A DNA stretch of 64,000 nt from Larix kaempferi (lineage: Eukaryota; Streptophyta; Pinopsida; Pinales; Pinaceae): the NCBI GenBank assembly GCA_027924585.1, contig BSBM01002109.1, positions 1 through 64,000 of the forward strand, written 5' to 3'. Every line of letters starts with the position of its first letter. Position 1 is the first letter of the stretch. The translations under genes were made by a program, and so were the position numbers. Below are positions 1 through 13,286 of the stretch, piece after piece. The notes below the pieces were generated by a model. That model made no database searches. It was not told where the DNA came from and worked only from the letters and a program-made list of their open reading frames with translations.

Positions 1-624
1 GACAATAATAATACTTTAAGTATTTTAAATCTCATTTTTTTTCAAAATTGCAAATCTAACAATTTAATTAATTATATAAATAATCCCATTATAAAAACAT
101 AGTTTTCTAAATTTAAGATCTAATATTTTTATTTTTTTACTTATTTGAAATGGACAAATTAGGAAGTGTACAATGTACTTATATCAATTAGAATTGTATA
201 TAAAAATACTATTAAAGTATGATTAAATCTTAATTTGATTAAAAACCATAAATTGCACAATTTAATTGAAAACAAAACCATATGATAATTCATTTTGAAA
301 TGAAAACAATTAATTTGAAACCATTTAAAAAACCAATTTAAATAATGTAATAATTCTTTTTGAAATAAAATAATTTTATTTTTTTTGTTAAAGAGGTGAA
401 TCGGTAACACCCAGGTCCCCCTGCCCCTTGAAATAAAATAAAATAAATGAATATACCATACATAAATCTTATTTTTAAACATTTTAAATTTTGTTTATTT
501 GAAATAAAGTCAACTAATTTATATAATTTTATTGTGAAGTAAAAACAAATTAATTTGCAAATATATGACAATACCACTTACAAACATAATTTCAAATGCA
601 TAAAATCAAATTGAATCTCATTCT

Positions 625-627
625 ATA

Positions 628-658
<31 letters not shown>

Positions 659-665
659 ATATATT
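625..665. repeat. (AT)n microsatellite
   Basis: About 40 bases of alternating A and T with one break in phase near the middle. Simple-sequence repeat, no further function visible. Confidence 0.9.
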
Positions 666-826
666 AAAATACACTATTTTTGTTTTATTTTATTTTGACA
701 TAGAGTACCTACAATATTGAAATGAAATATGGCAATTTAACTAATTCAAAGTTAGATGTTTATCTAATTTGAATTACATTTAATTTCCGAAATATAACAT
801 AATTGAAATTTCATTCTAAGGTTTAC

Positions 827-965
827 TATTTTAAGCTCTATCAAAACTTCAAAAGTTGCAACATTTTAAAATTTAATATTTTAAGCTCTATCAAAACTTC
901 AAAAGTTGCAACATTTTAAAATTTAATATTTTAAGCTCTATCAAAACTTCAAAAGTTGCAACATT
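827..965. repeat. 50-bp tandem repeat, about 2.8 copies
   Basis: The motif TTAAGCTCTATCAAAACTTC recurs at 831, 881 and 931, giving an exact 50-bp period; the last copy stops at 965. The copies are nearly identical, so the duplication is recent or has been homogenised. AT-rich and without coding potential. Confidence 0.9.
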
Positions 966-1027
966 AATAGATTTTAATTATAACTTAAATGTAAAATAAA
1001 ATTTATATAAAAAATGTACATTGTGTG

Positions 1028-1131
1028 GAATCATGGAATTTGAATTTAAAATATCTTTATTTAAATAAAATAATTAAATAATTAATTAGATTTTCAGAAA
1101 TCACGGAATTTGAATTTAAAATATCTTTATT
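1028..1131. repeat. Direct repeat of about 33 bp, 70 bp apart
   Basis: The string GGAATTTGAATTTAAAATAT occurs at about 1,035 and 1,105 with similar flanks (one T/C difference just upstream). The copies are 70 bp apart and separated by AT-rich filler. Probably a slippage or local-duplication product. Confidence 0.8.
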
Positions 1132-1197
1132 GTAACAACCTTAACAACCTTAACTTGATACGGTTAAGATGAGACAAAATTTAAATAATCTGACACT

Positions 1198-1259
1198 CAG
1201 CCTAACAACCTTATCTAAGGGTGATCTGTGTCAGCCTAACAACCTTATCTAAGGGTGAT
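1198..1259. repeat. 34-bp direct tandem pair
   Basis: A 28-bp string beginning CAGCCTAACAACCTTATC is present at 1,198 and again at 1,232, identical in both copies, giving a 34-bp period. A weaker relative (CAACCTTAACAACCTTAAC) lies just upstream near 1,137, so the region seems to grow by short duplications. Confidence 0.85.
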
Positions 1260-1260
1260 G

Positions 1261-4200
1261 TGACACCCAGCCTCACAAGCTCTAACGGTCATCTGACAAG
1301 GCTTGCGCTAGCAGAAGATTACCAACCAAACCAAAGACAACATGTAAATAAAGAAATCCCACTCAATTTTATAATAAGAAAGCAAAAGAAACTCTCGAGG
1401 TAGATCGTCTTTCCATTCAAGACTTTCCCAGCAATGACGACATCGCCCAAAAATGGAACGGCCGAAACCCAGTTTGCTCAGGTCGAACAATTTGCGCTGT
1501 TGTATTTCTAATGTGAGCAGCAAGAACTTGAGCTAATCGATTAGGTAGAGAGCTATTTAGAAACGTGGTAGCAGGTTACCGTGGGTGGAAGCCGCTTTGA
1601 TTCAGGGCGACCGAGTCAGATCATTCCACAATCCACTGTTCGACCACGAAAATGCCTTCCGAATTTTTCTAGTTTTGACTGGAATCCAGAATTTTTTAAA
1701 AAAATCCCGAATTCGTATTGTTCAAATCATGTTTCTAAATGCATAAAATTGCTCGGGAAAGGGCGAAATCATCGAACGTTTAGGTTGCCAGGGCCTTGAA
1801 CCCACGCTCGGTCGCCCAGATGACTCCCATTGATGTTCACGCTGAAGCTGTGAATGGGTCCGGTATCCACTTGTCTGTTCATATGCAATCTATGAAGGAG
1901 AACAATGTTAGCATTGACCATGCTAGGAATGAACCGACTGTGATCCAGGAGGTTAGCTGGAAGATCGTAGCACTTAATGTTGTTGCCGACCAGGATTGAA
2001 CTAATTGCGGCTGGATGATTTGAGTAGCAGAGCTGAAGTCTATGTACGCTCGTGGAAGTCTACTCAGGAAGCGAAGTCGAGCTGTCATTTACAAAAAGAA
2101 GAGCTCGTCAAGTCCCGTAGAGAAGGTAAAGTCACGCTGAATCGGGCCTCCCAAACAGATCAGCCAGTCACTGTGCATTGAAATTCGAGACAAAGTTTGT
2201 TCTCATTGTGTATCTGTTCGCTAAAGAAAAGAAAAACCCGCTCGTGAAGATAACCCATGAAGTGGGACGTCGAAGATCTCCAAACTCGTGGAAGAATTGT
2301 GTGAAGAATCAGGGCGTATAATCGATGATAATTGTTGAGACAGGCGTCAAAGAAGCTACGCTTTTGTGAGAGCCAAACCATTGAGTTAGCATTCGCTGCG
2401 TAATATAGATTCCCGCCGCTGCCCATGAAGGGAGACGAGACCTCCAGCCACTGCTCACGAAGCACAGACCTATTAGTTTGACAGCCGCCGAAAATTTCAG
2501 GAGTGAAAGCCACCGAAAGGAAGAGTAAGTCGTTAATCGCATGCAGAGAAAGAGGAAGCCGTCAATTAAAGAAAGACTCGCCTGTATAGAAAGAGTATGT
2601 CATCGATTAAATTGAATGGTAAAAATTACCCTTCAATCTCCAAGGGCACAGTTAGCATTCGTCCAAGGGCCAAGCCTTACTGGATTTGGAACGCCCGGGA
2701 GCAGAGGTTAAATTTGACAGGTACCCATCAGTGTAATTTTTTTTTACGGTTTTGTTTCTAAAACTGCCATGCATATAACGATTAGTAATTTTTTTTACCC
2801 TTCTATTAAAATGTATTCCTAATACGGCAATTTGATACAAATCGCAAAGCAATTTAATAGAACTGTGAGTTGTTTAATCAAATCTCTGCATATAGTGATA
2901 GGCAAGAACATGACTGTGCCAGTTAGTTAGATTCCGGTGTGTAATCTATCCAATTAGAATCACTTAAGAATTTCACAAAGATCAAAATTCAACCCTGAAA
3001 AGCATTTATAAGACATTCTAATTTCAACGCATATGGTTGCGAGGGAAACGCACAGCACCTCAAGATAAGAGGAGGCATGTAGACAATGCACTTAACACGA
3101 CAGTGAATGCATTACTATGTGCAATCCACATCCATTTGGGAATCACAGAGTCGTCGTTCGCCTCTCATGGGATTAAATTCCTGAAATAATATGAGAAGGT
3201 AGGCGACCATGATTTCTACAGAGACGAGCCATATGCAATAACGAGCGTACTCCAGCAAGTCTTCCACCCTACCGACCCCTCTAAAGAATAGACGGTTGTG
3301 AGAATTGCTCCATGGCCAGCGACATAATGATATAATTTACCTCAATCATTTGTTGCATTAGAGCATGGTATTAGCAGGGTTGCATCAACTCTGATGATGT
3401 CTGGCTTGTTCTAGGTGGACATGAACCTCCATTATTTCCTCTGTCTTCATCTTTTGAATAGAAACTCCATTATTTCCTCTGTCTTCATCCTCATCCTCTT
3501 TTAGATTCTACAACCTTGTCCTCACTAGATTCCATTGACTCTGCACCTACCTCACAAACTTCTATTCTTAACTGATTGAGAGATTTGCTCCCCCTTGGAC
3601 AGGGCTTATCTTTTTAATGGAATGGTGCAATCAAGCGATCTTCAGACTTGTCTTGAGTCTGCCCCTGCATACTCTTATGCCATCAACCAAGTTGCTGCTG
3701 CCAATCTGTCTTTATGCTAGATGCACAAAATACTCCTACGACTGTCATGGGATATCCACAAGGAGTTAACAAGACCTCTGCATAAGATCCTCGGACCTGT
3801 TCCATTCAACTTCTATTTGCTTGAATCACCTCCCCCTATAACTCAGTTTGGTAAGTGGTATAGCTCCCCCTGAGATTGTTATTCCTCTTCATCTGTCATT
3901 CTATCTGCTCCTCAAATAAAGGTCTGCAACAAATACTTCATAAGTTTTGTAACTTAAATCTTCACAAATTCTGTAACACTCCAAATGCTTCCTTGAATTC
4001 TTTTAATCCATGAGTGAAATAACAGTCAATTCTTGCTACAGTAGCTTGTTGTCAATGTCAAACATACTGTCATGTAAAGTACTTTAACCAAGTCAGGTCT
4101 TTAGAGAATTCTGCTTTCAGTCATTCAATGACAGTCTTCAAGAATTTCATATTAGAAGGTCGTCATTCACTTCCTGATGCTTTGGGACACAATTATCTTA

Positions 4201-4300
4201 TGTCTTCAATGTTCTCTTCTTGTCTTCAACTACTCTACACTCATAAAGTCTTTGACATGTTTATGCAGTACTTTGAAATTTTTCCATCACCCAGCTACTC
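1261..4300. other. Unassigned sequence, no gene recognised
   Basis: Roughly 3 kb of mixed composition. Open frames are at most about 117 codons, and none shows a recognisable domain or convincing codon structure. A 25-bp string starting CTCCATTATTTCCTCTGTC is repeated at 3,427 and 3,465. Around 3.55-3.9 kb several short C-rich strings of the type GCTCCCCCT occur; such strings are seen in the antisense of Copia spacer regions, but no protein match could be read, so no call is made. Confidence 0.4.
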
Positions 4301-4949
4301 GCAAATTTGTCACACTGTCTTGCTCAAGTTCTTATTCTCTAGAAGCCCCGCCCTTGTCTAACTACTGCGACTCGAGTGCGTGCCGTAGAGTCCCGAGCCA
4401 TCCGCCTAAGGAGTTAGTAATACATGATTTCAGGAGGAAATTTGCTAGTGCCTTCATCACCAGCCAAGGAAAGCCCAACTTCTGCAAAAAAGCCTTCAGT
4501 CTTTCCCTGTAACCAGGAGCCTTTAGCCTATCACTTTAGCCAACCAAGCAAGCCTAGGTCCAACAGATGCTGGCCTTTCACTTTTGAACCTTTTGCATTT
4601 AAACTCAAGCCCAGTTCAACAAGTCCGCCGGAAGTAAGGAGGAATCCTTTAAACCGGTAGTTGAGCTCCAGAGTCAATCCAGTCAATACAAGTGTTGAGG
4701 CACTCGATACTTAGTTTTCATTTATACTTGAATTGATCTCACGTACCCATCAAGGGAAAAGCTATCCGCCCCATTGAGGTCTTATATATACCCCAATGCC
4801 AGGTATAATCTCCCCATGTTATCCTTCCTTCAACACCACCTCATCTATAAGTTTACTTCCGTCTATACCACCCATTCTGGTATATCTCTGTTTGAGGTTA
4901 TAGGGTCTAGGGCTCAAGGTAAAGGAGGGTAAGTATCTTGGGCTGTGTA

Positions 4950-5022
4950 TCCGTGCAGGTCCGGTCAGTGGTAACACGTCATGCCTTAGAGTATTGGTTT
5001 GAAGTCCACCTCACACACTTTT
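4950..5022 (+). repeat. Possible tRNA-derived (SINE-like) head
   Basis: The stretch GGTCCGGTCAGTGGTAACAC (4,970 region) resembles a pol III A box as found in tRNAs and tRNA-derived SINEs. About 30 bases downstream GGTTTGAAGTCC resembles a B box (consensus GGTTCRANTCC) with one extra base. Spacing is about right for a tRNA-like head, but no cloverleaf can be drawn and no poly-A or poly-T tail or target duplication was found. Best read as a decayed tRNA-like sequence. Confidence 0.25.
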
Positions 5023-7083
5023 GGTATGGTTTCTGTATTTAACATATATGGGCTTAACGTATCTGTACTTCTTTCACTGAACGTCTGTTTTTAATGGATT
5101 TAACAAAATGGGTATGCTTGAACTCCTATCCATTGTTCACATCTATTATGCCATAGATTTAACATAACGTCTGTCTTTCATTGAAAAGCACGTGTATGCT
5201 GGAACTAACTCCTATCTCTCCATTGGTTCAAATCTCTCGTAATTCAATTTGAATCGAAAGCAAACATATCCGCTAACATTCGCCATTCATTCAAAGCATG
5301 GCACCTTCATTAGTTCCATACCCGATGATTCCGGAAGCAAAGGTAGTAGTAATAATGAAAACATCTGCTAAGGTGAGCATCCGCTGAAGGATCTCATTTG
5401 CTAAGCAGCGCTAGTAACAAATAGTAGTACCACGAATCACCGCAGTTGAAGTTGAATAAACACCAGTTTACCTTGATCCAGTGGATCCATTTCACTCGCA
5501 GTTGCATTTGTTGACCCAACAGCTGCTTCAGTTTGAGCAGATTTAATTGAATTGCCCCGGGACCTATTTGAAGTTTGACCCCTTTCCTCTGCTATGGTAG
5601 GTATTTGGTGGCATGCATTTTGTCTAGGTGTGTTTACGAATAGAGAGAATGAAGCTATGTAGTACCTCCCTGTACTCCGTAGTCTAGCCCGGTGTGCTCT
5701 GGGACGATAGAGTTCGAGATGCGGGACGTTTCCCTTTCCATACTCATCAGGTAGTCAGCTGAGCTATGTGGTTATTCAAGTATCATAGCAGCCCACTTTT
5801 ATTGTCTTGGAGCGATATGAAAGCTTCGTGGGCCCATAGATAGTAAGAGCGAATCCTTTTCAAACTCTCCAATTTATAAAGGGGATCGTATCCAAGTAGT
5901 GGGAATAACCAAAGTCCATTGTTTCCTCCTAACCATTACTTGGAAGATCAGAAGGCTAGCTCTAACGGTCAAATCAAAACAGAGAATTTCCATCTAGGAA
6001 TCCTACTTTATATATATATCAAGGGTACTCCCCCTTTTTACCAAGGACTGGATCAAAGGCCTAGAGTGGCATGGAGAGGTGCTGGGATGCCTTGGATTAA
6101 CTTCCCTCCTTCCTGTGGATATATTTAGTGTGTGGATAGTAATAGAAATAATATTGGCAGGGGTACATTTGAGGGGAAAACGTTTTCGCCGTTGCCGGGG
6201 CTTTTCCTTACTCAAGAACAACATATCATTATACATATCTATTGGTTCGCTTTACGTGGGACTGAAGCTGTGAAGAGAAGGTTTTTTTTAGACATCAAAG
6301 AGGAATATAATGAACATAATTTCTATCACATAAGGGTGAGTTATAAAGTATCCATCTCATTCCTAGCTTATAATAATGTGGCAGTGAAGGTTAATTTATA
6401 CTTAATACTTACGTGCAGTAAGCAGAGTCTCTTCTTTTAAGTATTTAACCTATCTATCTTTTACTAACGAATCCACACTATAAACTCTACTAGGGATATA
6501 TCTATGACCTAGCATTACCCAATTTCCCCAGTTCCCCATCCTCCATAATATCTACTTGGCCAATCTTCATCTCTCGATCGAACCTTGCACACTTATCCAT
6601 CAAGTCTAGACCCCCAAATGGCGGAACAATAAACCATCCATAACATTTTTGATAACTTATCCTAATTTAAAGCCCTAACCTAATTGATTGGAAGGTGTAG
6701 CCATACGTCCGTCCATTCAAGGGAAGGGATAGTTCCATTCGAGGGTTAGTTCAGTTCAGTCAATTTGAGGAGGCGCAGCCATACGCATGGTTCGCTAGTG
6801 TACCTTCCCCTACGTAGGAAGTTATAAGTCTACTAATAAATAACTAAATAACCTACATAATAATATAAATGTTAACCCATTTCGGGGAATGTCACTGAAG
6901 ATAATGGGGAGATCACCGAAGGAAAATAATTGGGAGGTAACTTAATAGTTTATACTGTCACTCCAGCGTGATAAAGTCAGTCATTCATTAGCCAACAAAG
7001 GAAGGAACTCTCATGAGCGTTAGTGGTTAGCTTGCGGCTAGCGCCAGTCATTCATTGGCGAAGAAGCTAAATAAGGGAAGGAG

Positions 7084-7194
7084 GGATGGGTCTGTATAGT
7101 GGAACTACCCACCCACTGAAGGCTAGGATAAAAGCACGCCACTACTAGTAAGGATTCCCATATAGGCCATCCTTATGGATGGGTCTGTATAGTG
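7084..7194. repeat. 18-bp direct repeat, 93 bp apart
   Basis: GGATGGGTCTGTATAGTG occurs at 7,084 and 7,177. Short duplication of unknown origin inside the unassigned 4.3-8.6 kb stretch. Confidence 0.75.
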
Positions 7195-7237
7195 AACGTT
7201 GACTAGGATCTCATGAATCGAGGCAACAGTCAACGTT
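7195..7237. repeat. Perfect 10-bp inverted repeat
   Basis: AACGTTGACT at 7,195-7,204 is mirrored by AGTCAACGTT at 7,228-7,237, leaving a 23-base loop. It begins directly after the second 18-bp direct repeat. Could form a hairpin; no T run follows, so it is not a bacterial-type terminator. Function unknown. Confidence 0.7.
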
Positions 7238-9198
7238 CTTTACCAGGCAACTACGATCTATGATCTAATTGCCCTAATTGGTGGACCTGAAAAATAGTAA
7301 TGCCAATTGCCGGACTACTATTTGTTTGTAGGTGACCAATCCTGCCTGGCCAAAGTGGATGGAATGGACCATGAATTAATTGCCAATCCTTGCCATGCAA
7401 ACCAATGCATTCTATTGTTATTGTGACCAATTAGAACAATCCTTATCCTGAATGGCCAATACCCTCCCTTATTATATGAATCCGCTGCTGCACCAATAAT
7501 TTAATGACCTGGACCCTGGCTCCGGTCTCTATGAAACCTTATGATAATGATGCCCAACCGCAATAAGGGTAATGTTAATCATACATTATAGGATTGTCTT
7601 GAAAGGGCTCGGACCAACCTACCTTATGTATGTCCCCAACCAACCAAATATCCTCAACCTACCAATGAATCCTGTACAGGACCAATCTCAGCATCCGTAA
7701 TTTCGCCCTTAAACAAACATTTAGAGGTAATAGCAAAGGATTGAGGCACAGCTTGGGAGCTGGTGAAATTGCTCTTGCATATATTTATTTTGCGATTCAA
7801 CTGAATGAAAGGCTGTAATAATATGGCGTCTCATATAGTGATGAACAAAATTTGCATCTGCAGCATTGTTTAATAGGAAGCATATTGATTGCCCCACCAT
7901 CCATAAGTTGGGAGGGGAAGGAAATCACTCCCATAGATTCCCAAGATCAGATTATGAACATCCCATTAAACCAGGTTCCTGCACCATTAGTTATGTGTGG
8001 CTAGCGTTATAAGTTACTGGCCGAATGAAGGCCCACGGCCACTTGAAGGATCCACAGGCAGAAGGAGGGATAAGGCTTCCTTCCCATCCGGAATCTCTCT
8101 TCCAGTGATGGATAAAGCTCCCCTTAACTTAGTGATAGGTAAACCTGCATTGTATTTATGGCTGGATGGCGTGTTTGGATGTATAGGGTTTTTTCTGCTC
8201 CTATCATTCCTATCTTTTGACAGAGACAATTCTAATAAATCTTTCCCCATCCAGGGTCAGTCAGCCGGAAAGGATAGGATCATTTGCCAGCTGCGGGTAG
8301 GTTATCGATAGGTGTTAAGCAGGCCCAGGCCTGATCAGAGTGATTGGACCTGACCTGAAAAGTGCATTCATCCCTAATAGTATGTCTGGGGAGGAAATTC
8401 CCTGGGTCATAATGAGTTTGAAACCAGTGGGACGGCCCTTTAGTTATAGGTCTAGTGTGTTCTTGCATCATTCATTCTGTCTTTCTGGATGGCGCTAGAG
8501 AATAAGCACCGAAGCGTGGGCGCTAATGAGTCTGAGAAAAACCATTCTTATTCTCAGACGTTGCTCAGGAATGCTTATACAACCTGCTTGTATTTTTGAC
8601 ACATAATGCTTTTACCTTTGTTACTGTCCATCTTTAGGTGCAGAGACTTGCTTTGATCAACTGCTATATTCTTTTAGTACTCAAGCATGTCTATCAACAA
8701 TTATAAATAACCTCAACCTATGAAAAAAGGAATCGCATACATAGTAAGAGGGCACATGACACAATCACCTTAGCGCATTATTTTTCAACATTTTTCTAGA
8801 CTTGAATATATTTTTCCAGCATGGATGTTGAAGTTTCAAATACTATGGAGTTATTACAGAGTTGAATTGCTTTGTGAGCTTCTAACCTCTCAGTTTCTAG
8901 AATGTCTTCAAACTGCTCTTGATTGTCATAACAGTTGAAGAATGCAATAAAACTATGTCTCTAAGCATACCATAATAGTAGCAATGGGGCTTTTCCCTAA
9001 TCCTAAACAAACCTGTGTAAGTTCTGACATGATTACAACAACATGAATAAAAAAGTTTGCAGACCTAAGGAGCAGTGAGGAGATTAATATAAAAACATCA
9101 GTGATTTCTGAACAAATTGTGAGACTACTTACATTGGTGGCCCTAGAAGTCATCCCATTTATCATTGTTGAAGAGATTTATTGTAGTCTAATAAAGAT

Positions 9199-9510
9199 CT
9201 CTCCAATAACCCTGCTTATAATAGTGCACCCTCCTTACAAGAGTAAATTTTGTAGAATAAAATGTCCACTGGGAGGTAATGCATTTATTCAAGTTCTTAT
9301 CTAGTTCTCTATAATAACCCTGGCTATAATAGTGCAGTTGCACCCTCCATACAAGAGTAAATGTTGTAGAATAAAATGTCCACTAGGAGGTAATGCATTT
9401 ATCCAAGTTCTTATCTAGTTCTCTCCAAAAACCCTACCTATAATAGTGCACCCTCCATATAGGACTAAATTTCATAGAATAAAATGTCCATTGAGAGGTA
9501 ATGCATACAT
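9199..9510. repeat. Diverged tandem repeat, three copies of 108-114 bp
   Basis: The string TAGAATAAAATGTCCA appears at 9,253, 9,367 and 9,475, each time preceded by ATAATAGTGCA and CACCCTCC and followed by GAGGTAATGCAT. Copies 1 and 2 are closer to each other than to copy 3, and copy 2 has a small insertion. No coding frame runs through the three copies. Confidence 0.85.
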
Positions 9511-12500
9511 GAAAGTAATCACCTCACTCCTAAGTATCCATGCCCTATTGTAAATCTGGAAAAAAACTCTAGCTCGTGTGCTTAACCTACCCTTAGCTAA
9601 ATCTGTGAATGCCAAGCTAATGTAAGAAAACCAATTCCTGATTCTAGAAATAAATAAAACTGCAAATTATTCAAGGATGATGCATCCATGCTAGAGGCAT
9701 GCATGGTCCCTTTACCACTCTCTACTTATGTTTCACCCCCTCCAAGACACTTTCTGTTGCACCTTCAATCCATTGTCCTTACCGCAACACAAGGGCACCG
9801 ACGCAAGGAATCTGTGTATGCTGCACTAAGTCTACTACTGTTGTAGACTCTGGACATCATGTTGTGCCACAAAAACAAGGAGAACGAATACATGGAAACA
9901 TATAAAGAAACTAACATAAGGGCAAATGTGGAGTGGTTGATGTCCACAAATTGACAACTACAATATGTTTTATTATTCTTTTTATACTCGTTATGTGTAT
10001 CAGGGTTATGACCCAATTCTTGTTTTGTTCCCATGGTATTGTATAAGTTGTTTTATTATAACTATTTACAAATTTAAATGCACATCAAGTTAAATGGATT
10101 TGTTTTTTTAATTTCAGACAATGTTGTGCACTATGATAGTATGGTTGCTTGAGAGTTCAATTTATTGTTTGATCTTTTGTTATCTATTATCCATTTTCAT
10201 TTTTGTTGTGCCATGTAGTTTACATGGTTGAAGCTTTTCAGCTTTCTATTTTTCTCCCACCTCAACACACACCACACACTCCCTACTAATAGAATGGCTA
10301 ATATATTGGAAACACTAAACTCATAGGACATCGTACTAAAAAATGTAGGCATTATAAATAGAATGACGATATTACAAAAGTATTGAAGACAACACCTTGT
10401 TGTAAGATGACAACTTTTGAGTGGAAAATTTAATGGTCAATGCAAATGACATGAAAAAAATATAGTCAAGAATTCCTCCTAGACTGGGTTTGGCAGCTTT
10501 GCTTCCCTATCAGCCAAAAAGTCTTTTTCCCTTGTGAGAAGATTAACAGAGTATTATGGAAACCCCATGGATAATAGCTAGTAATTTGATAGCAGTGTCC
10601 AGAAATAGGAAATTGAAGAAACTGTTGAATTGCAGTTGTGCTGCATATGCCAGCCATGTGGCTTTGAGGCTTCTTTGATTCCAGGTTTTATCGTGCTCTT
10701 AGGTGGAACACCTCTTGCAAAATAAAAAGGAAAAGCGGGCTACAATAAGTTTTCAGCAACATTATTATTTTCATACATGTCAATTACAGTGGTTTTTTCA
10801 ACCTCAATTTCAGAACCGTTATGTTGTGGTACACTTTCAGACTTCCTTTACAAAATTTCCCAATCATTTGGCACCATTCTACTTGGAAACAACATTACTA
10901 GTGGTTTTGTTGTTCAAGGGTTGAACTAATGTAGATTTCTGATGAACAAGTGTGAGATTCTATTCGACATTAGAGGAAAGGACAGGTCAATAATTACCAA
11001 CAGTGACAAAAGTCATGTGCTAAGATATTTCTCACTAAAGTCTCAGTTCCTGTCATATATACTATATGATACATCTTGAACTCCCGTATTTGCATCATTG
11101 TGGACTAATTGCTTATGCTTTTCATGGTTGATAACCTTAGTTTGCTCCCATGAGCTTCCTTATTTTTTCATTGGTTTTTTTTTATGTCCCTGATGCTGCT
11201 ATTGTCTATTTTTCAAAATTTAAACAAATCTTAACTACTTCTACCTTGTTTGAAGTCTTCAGCTGATTTTAGTATTTTACTGCTCTTATGGCCATGGTAC
11301 ATGGAATATCTCTAACCACAAAGTTCAGAACAAATATGCATGGGGTATCTCAGCATGCTGACATGGTTTGTAGGAAATATTTCTACCTGTGAACTCTATT
11401 TATAACCGATAACTCAGTTCTTCAAAAATAGCTCTTATGCATACCATTGAAAAAACACATGAGATGAAAAATAGGTCTTGAGCACACCATTGATTTTCTT
11501 TAACATTTGCTATTTTGTATGCCTATGAATAGAAGTTAAAGATGATTGAATTGACAATTATATATACATACCATTCTCAATCGATTTTTGGAAACAGATT
11601 TGGTAAAAGTATGGTAGAATCCAGTCACCACACACAAACCCTCGAGGTTCTTAACAATACAAACAAGGATGAATTATTCCCCTGTAACCCCTGTTCAAGA
11701 AAATGGGGGTGATATACCTCGACCCTTCAAAATTGATTTTCCAGTGTTCTATCAAATTCCGATCAAACTTGAGATTCGCTCGTGCATGTTGATTCTTCTT
11801 ATGGGTGAATAAGCTATGCATTATATGTGGAACAAATCGATCCCCGTCAGCTCTCATTCTGTCAAAGGTGGACGATTTCCCTATAAAAAATCCTTGGAAC
11901 AATAAATCCAGGGCAATTGTAACCATATTCTAGAATTACATGATATGCAAAGGGCGAAACGGCTTGTAAAAACATCCATGGCTGCAAATCAAGGGCAAAT
12001 TATATATTTCAAGCGAATTTTAGTCGAAATTGTGGGCAAAAGGAGGATTCCGACGGAATTTGCTGGGGGCAAAAAATCATTTTTCCTCTCACTTTTACAA
12101 AATGGGAGGGCTATTCATTGTATACATATTTTTTATTAAATAAATAGTGGACTATTTTTTTAAATTAGAGAAAATTGGTTTGATATTAAAAATTCGCCCA
12201 CTAAATATCTTAAACCCTCTAATTTCACCCATGGGCTAAATTTTGCCCCTAAAATTATCTATGCGGAGCCTGCGGGTTGTGATGTGGGATGCAGTAAGGG
12301 GCAACTAATTCTAAGTGTCCCCTAGAGTCTCGAGTTACGGTTTGCCGAGCACCTAGTCATGGCAGCTCTAGAAAAGATCCTCACGGAGCTGAGTCAGTTT
12401 GGATGTGAGTTGTAGACTTCTGCCAAGGTTGAATAAGCACTTCCCAAACAACTTATCCCGTTTGTGAGACATTGCCATCCCCTGTGTTATCTTTATCCAG

Positions 12501-12800
12501 CATACGCTTTAGTTTGTATTCCCCATCCAAAGTATCACGGTGTTAAGTTAGTACAATCATCCCTTAGCCTTGCTACTCATCCATCCACTTTCAGCCATTA
12601 CTAGCAAATTGATCACAGCCATGAAGTGAGTATATTCTTGAGTTTCTGGTCTGTGCTATTATTATTATGTATGGAATATCTATTGTGTTGAAACCGCCAG
12701 TGAAATGCTACTTTATGATTGAAGTCTTGCTATTTGAATGACTAACAAAGCATGTCTTATACGCTTGCAGCATTTTGATGTTTTAGCCTGGGTCATATTT
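9511..12800. other. Unassigned sequence
   Basis: No gene, LTR boundary or repeat could be supported. Short frames on both strands (for example 91 codons at 11,651-11,926 minus and 64 codons at 11,945-12,139 plus, facing away from each other) have no recognisable domain. The divergent pair is the only arrangement here that could be part of a gene, and I cannot support it further. Confidence 0.35.
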
Positions 12801-12843
12801 TGGTCAACTTTGACCTAGTCAAACCTAGTTTGACAAGTCAACC
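12801..12843. promoter_or_regulatory. Cluster of TTGAC/GTCAA (W-box-like) motifs
   Basis: Within 43 bases there are two TTGAC cores on the plus strand and three GTCAA cores (TTGAC on the minus strand). TTGAC followed by C or T is the core bound by plant WRKY factors, and such clusters are common in retrotransposon LTR promoters. No TATA box or start site could be tied to it, so a regulatory role is inference. Confidence 0.3.
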
Positions 12844-13034
12844 ATAGGACATGAGATGAGTTAGACCAGTGATGCTATAGATTGATTATATATGGTCTTC
12901 CATTTCCCATCAGGCGGTTCCATGTAGCAGTTACATGTTTCAGATGGTAATTTGTGATATTTTTATGACTTTGATCATTTACAGATTATTATTTTTTATT
13001 TGTCCGAGCATGGTTATGGATATAGATGATGATT

Positions 13035-13286
13035 CAGTTATCCACGTGACGTATTGATACTCATTCCTAGTGCATTTGGATCTTCTTAGTCCATTGAGAT
13101 ACTCAGTTTGCAGTTTCAGGCATTTTCAGTTGGGATATTTTTCAGTTTATCACTTCAATGCAGTTATCCACGTGACGTATTGGTACTCATTCCTAGTGCA
13201 ATTGGATCTTCTTAGTCCATTGAGATACTCAGTTTGCAGTTTCAGGCATTTTCAGTTGAGATATTTTTCAGTTTATCACTTCAGTG
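13035..13286. repeat. 126-bp tandem duplication, two copies
   Basis: A segment starting CAGTTATCCACGTGACGTAT at 13,035 repeats at 13,161 with only a few differences. The high identity makes one open frame (13,070-13,345 plus) look repetitive; this reflects the duplication rather than a protein. CACGTG within each copy is a perfect G-box-type palindrome. Confidence 0.85.

Larger units (their letters stand above)
1..1140. other. AT-rich non-coding stretch
   Basis: Very AT-rich DNA with long A and T runs and no open frame that looks protein-coding; the frames present are short and full of Phe, Ile, Lys and Asn, as expected from composition alone. It holds the dinucleotide run and small repeats listed separately. 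Composition changes sharply at about 1,140 to more balanced DNA, which suggests a junction between two sequences of different origin. No LTR, terminal inverted repeat or gene signal was recognised. Confidence 0.6.
4301..8600. other. Unassigned, more GC-balanced sequence; origin unclear
   Basis: About 4.3 kb with more even base composition than its surroundings and no LTR, integrase or reverse-transcriptase trace. Open frames reach about 104 codons (7,997-8,311 plus) but look random. The texture recalls plant mitochondrial spacer DNA, so a nuclear copy of organellar DNA is possible, yet no mitochondrial gene or tRNA was recognised. The entry records the contrast, not an identification. Confidence 0.3.

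Noticed and set aside
3400-4000. Antisense Copia spacer suggested by GCTCCCCCT strings
   Set aside because: No integrase, reverse transcriptase or RNase H residues could be read on the minus strand.
11651-12139. Divergent pair of short frames as a gene promoter region
   Set aside because: Neither frame shows a domain, and no TATA box, splice pattern or neighbouring exon could be supported.
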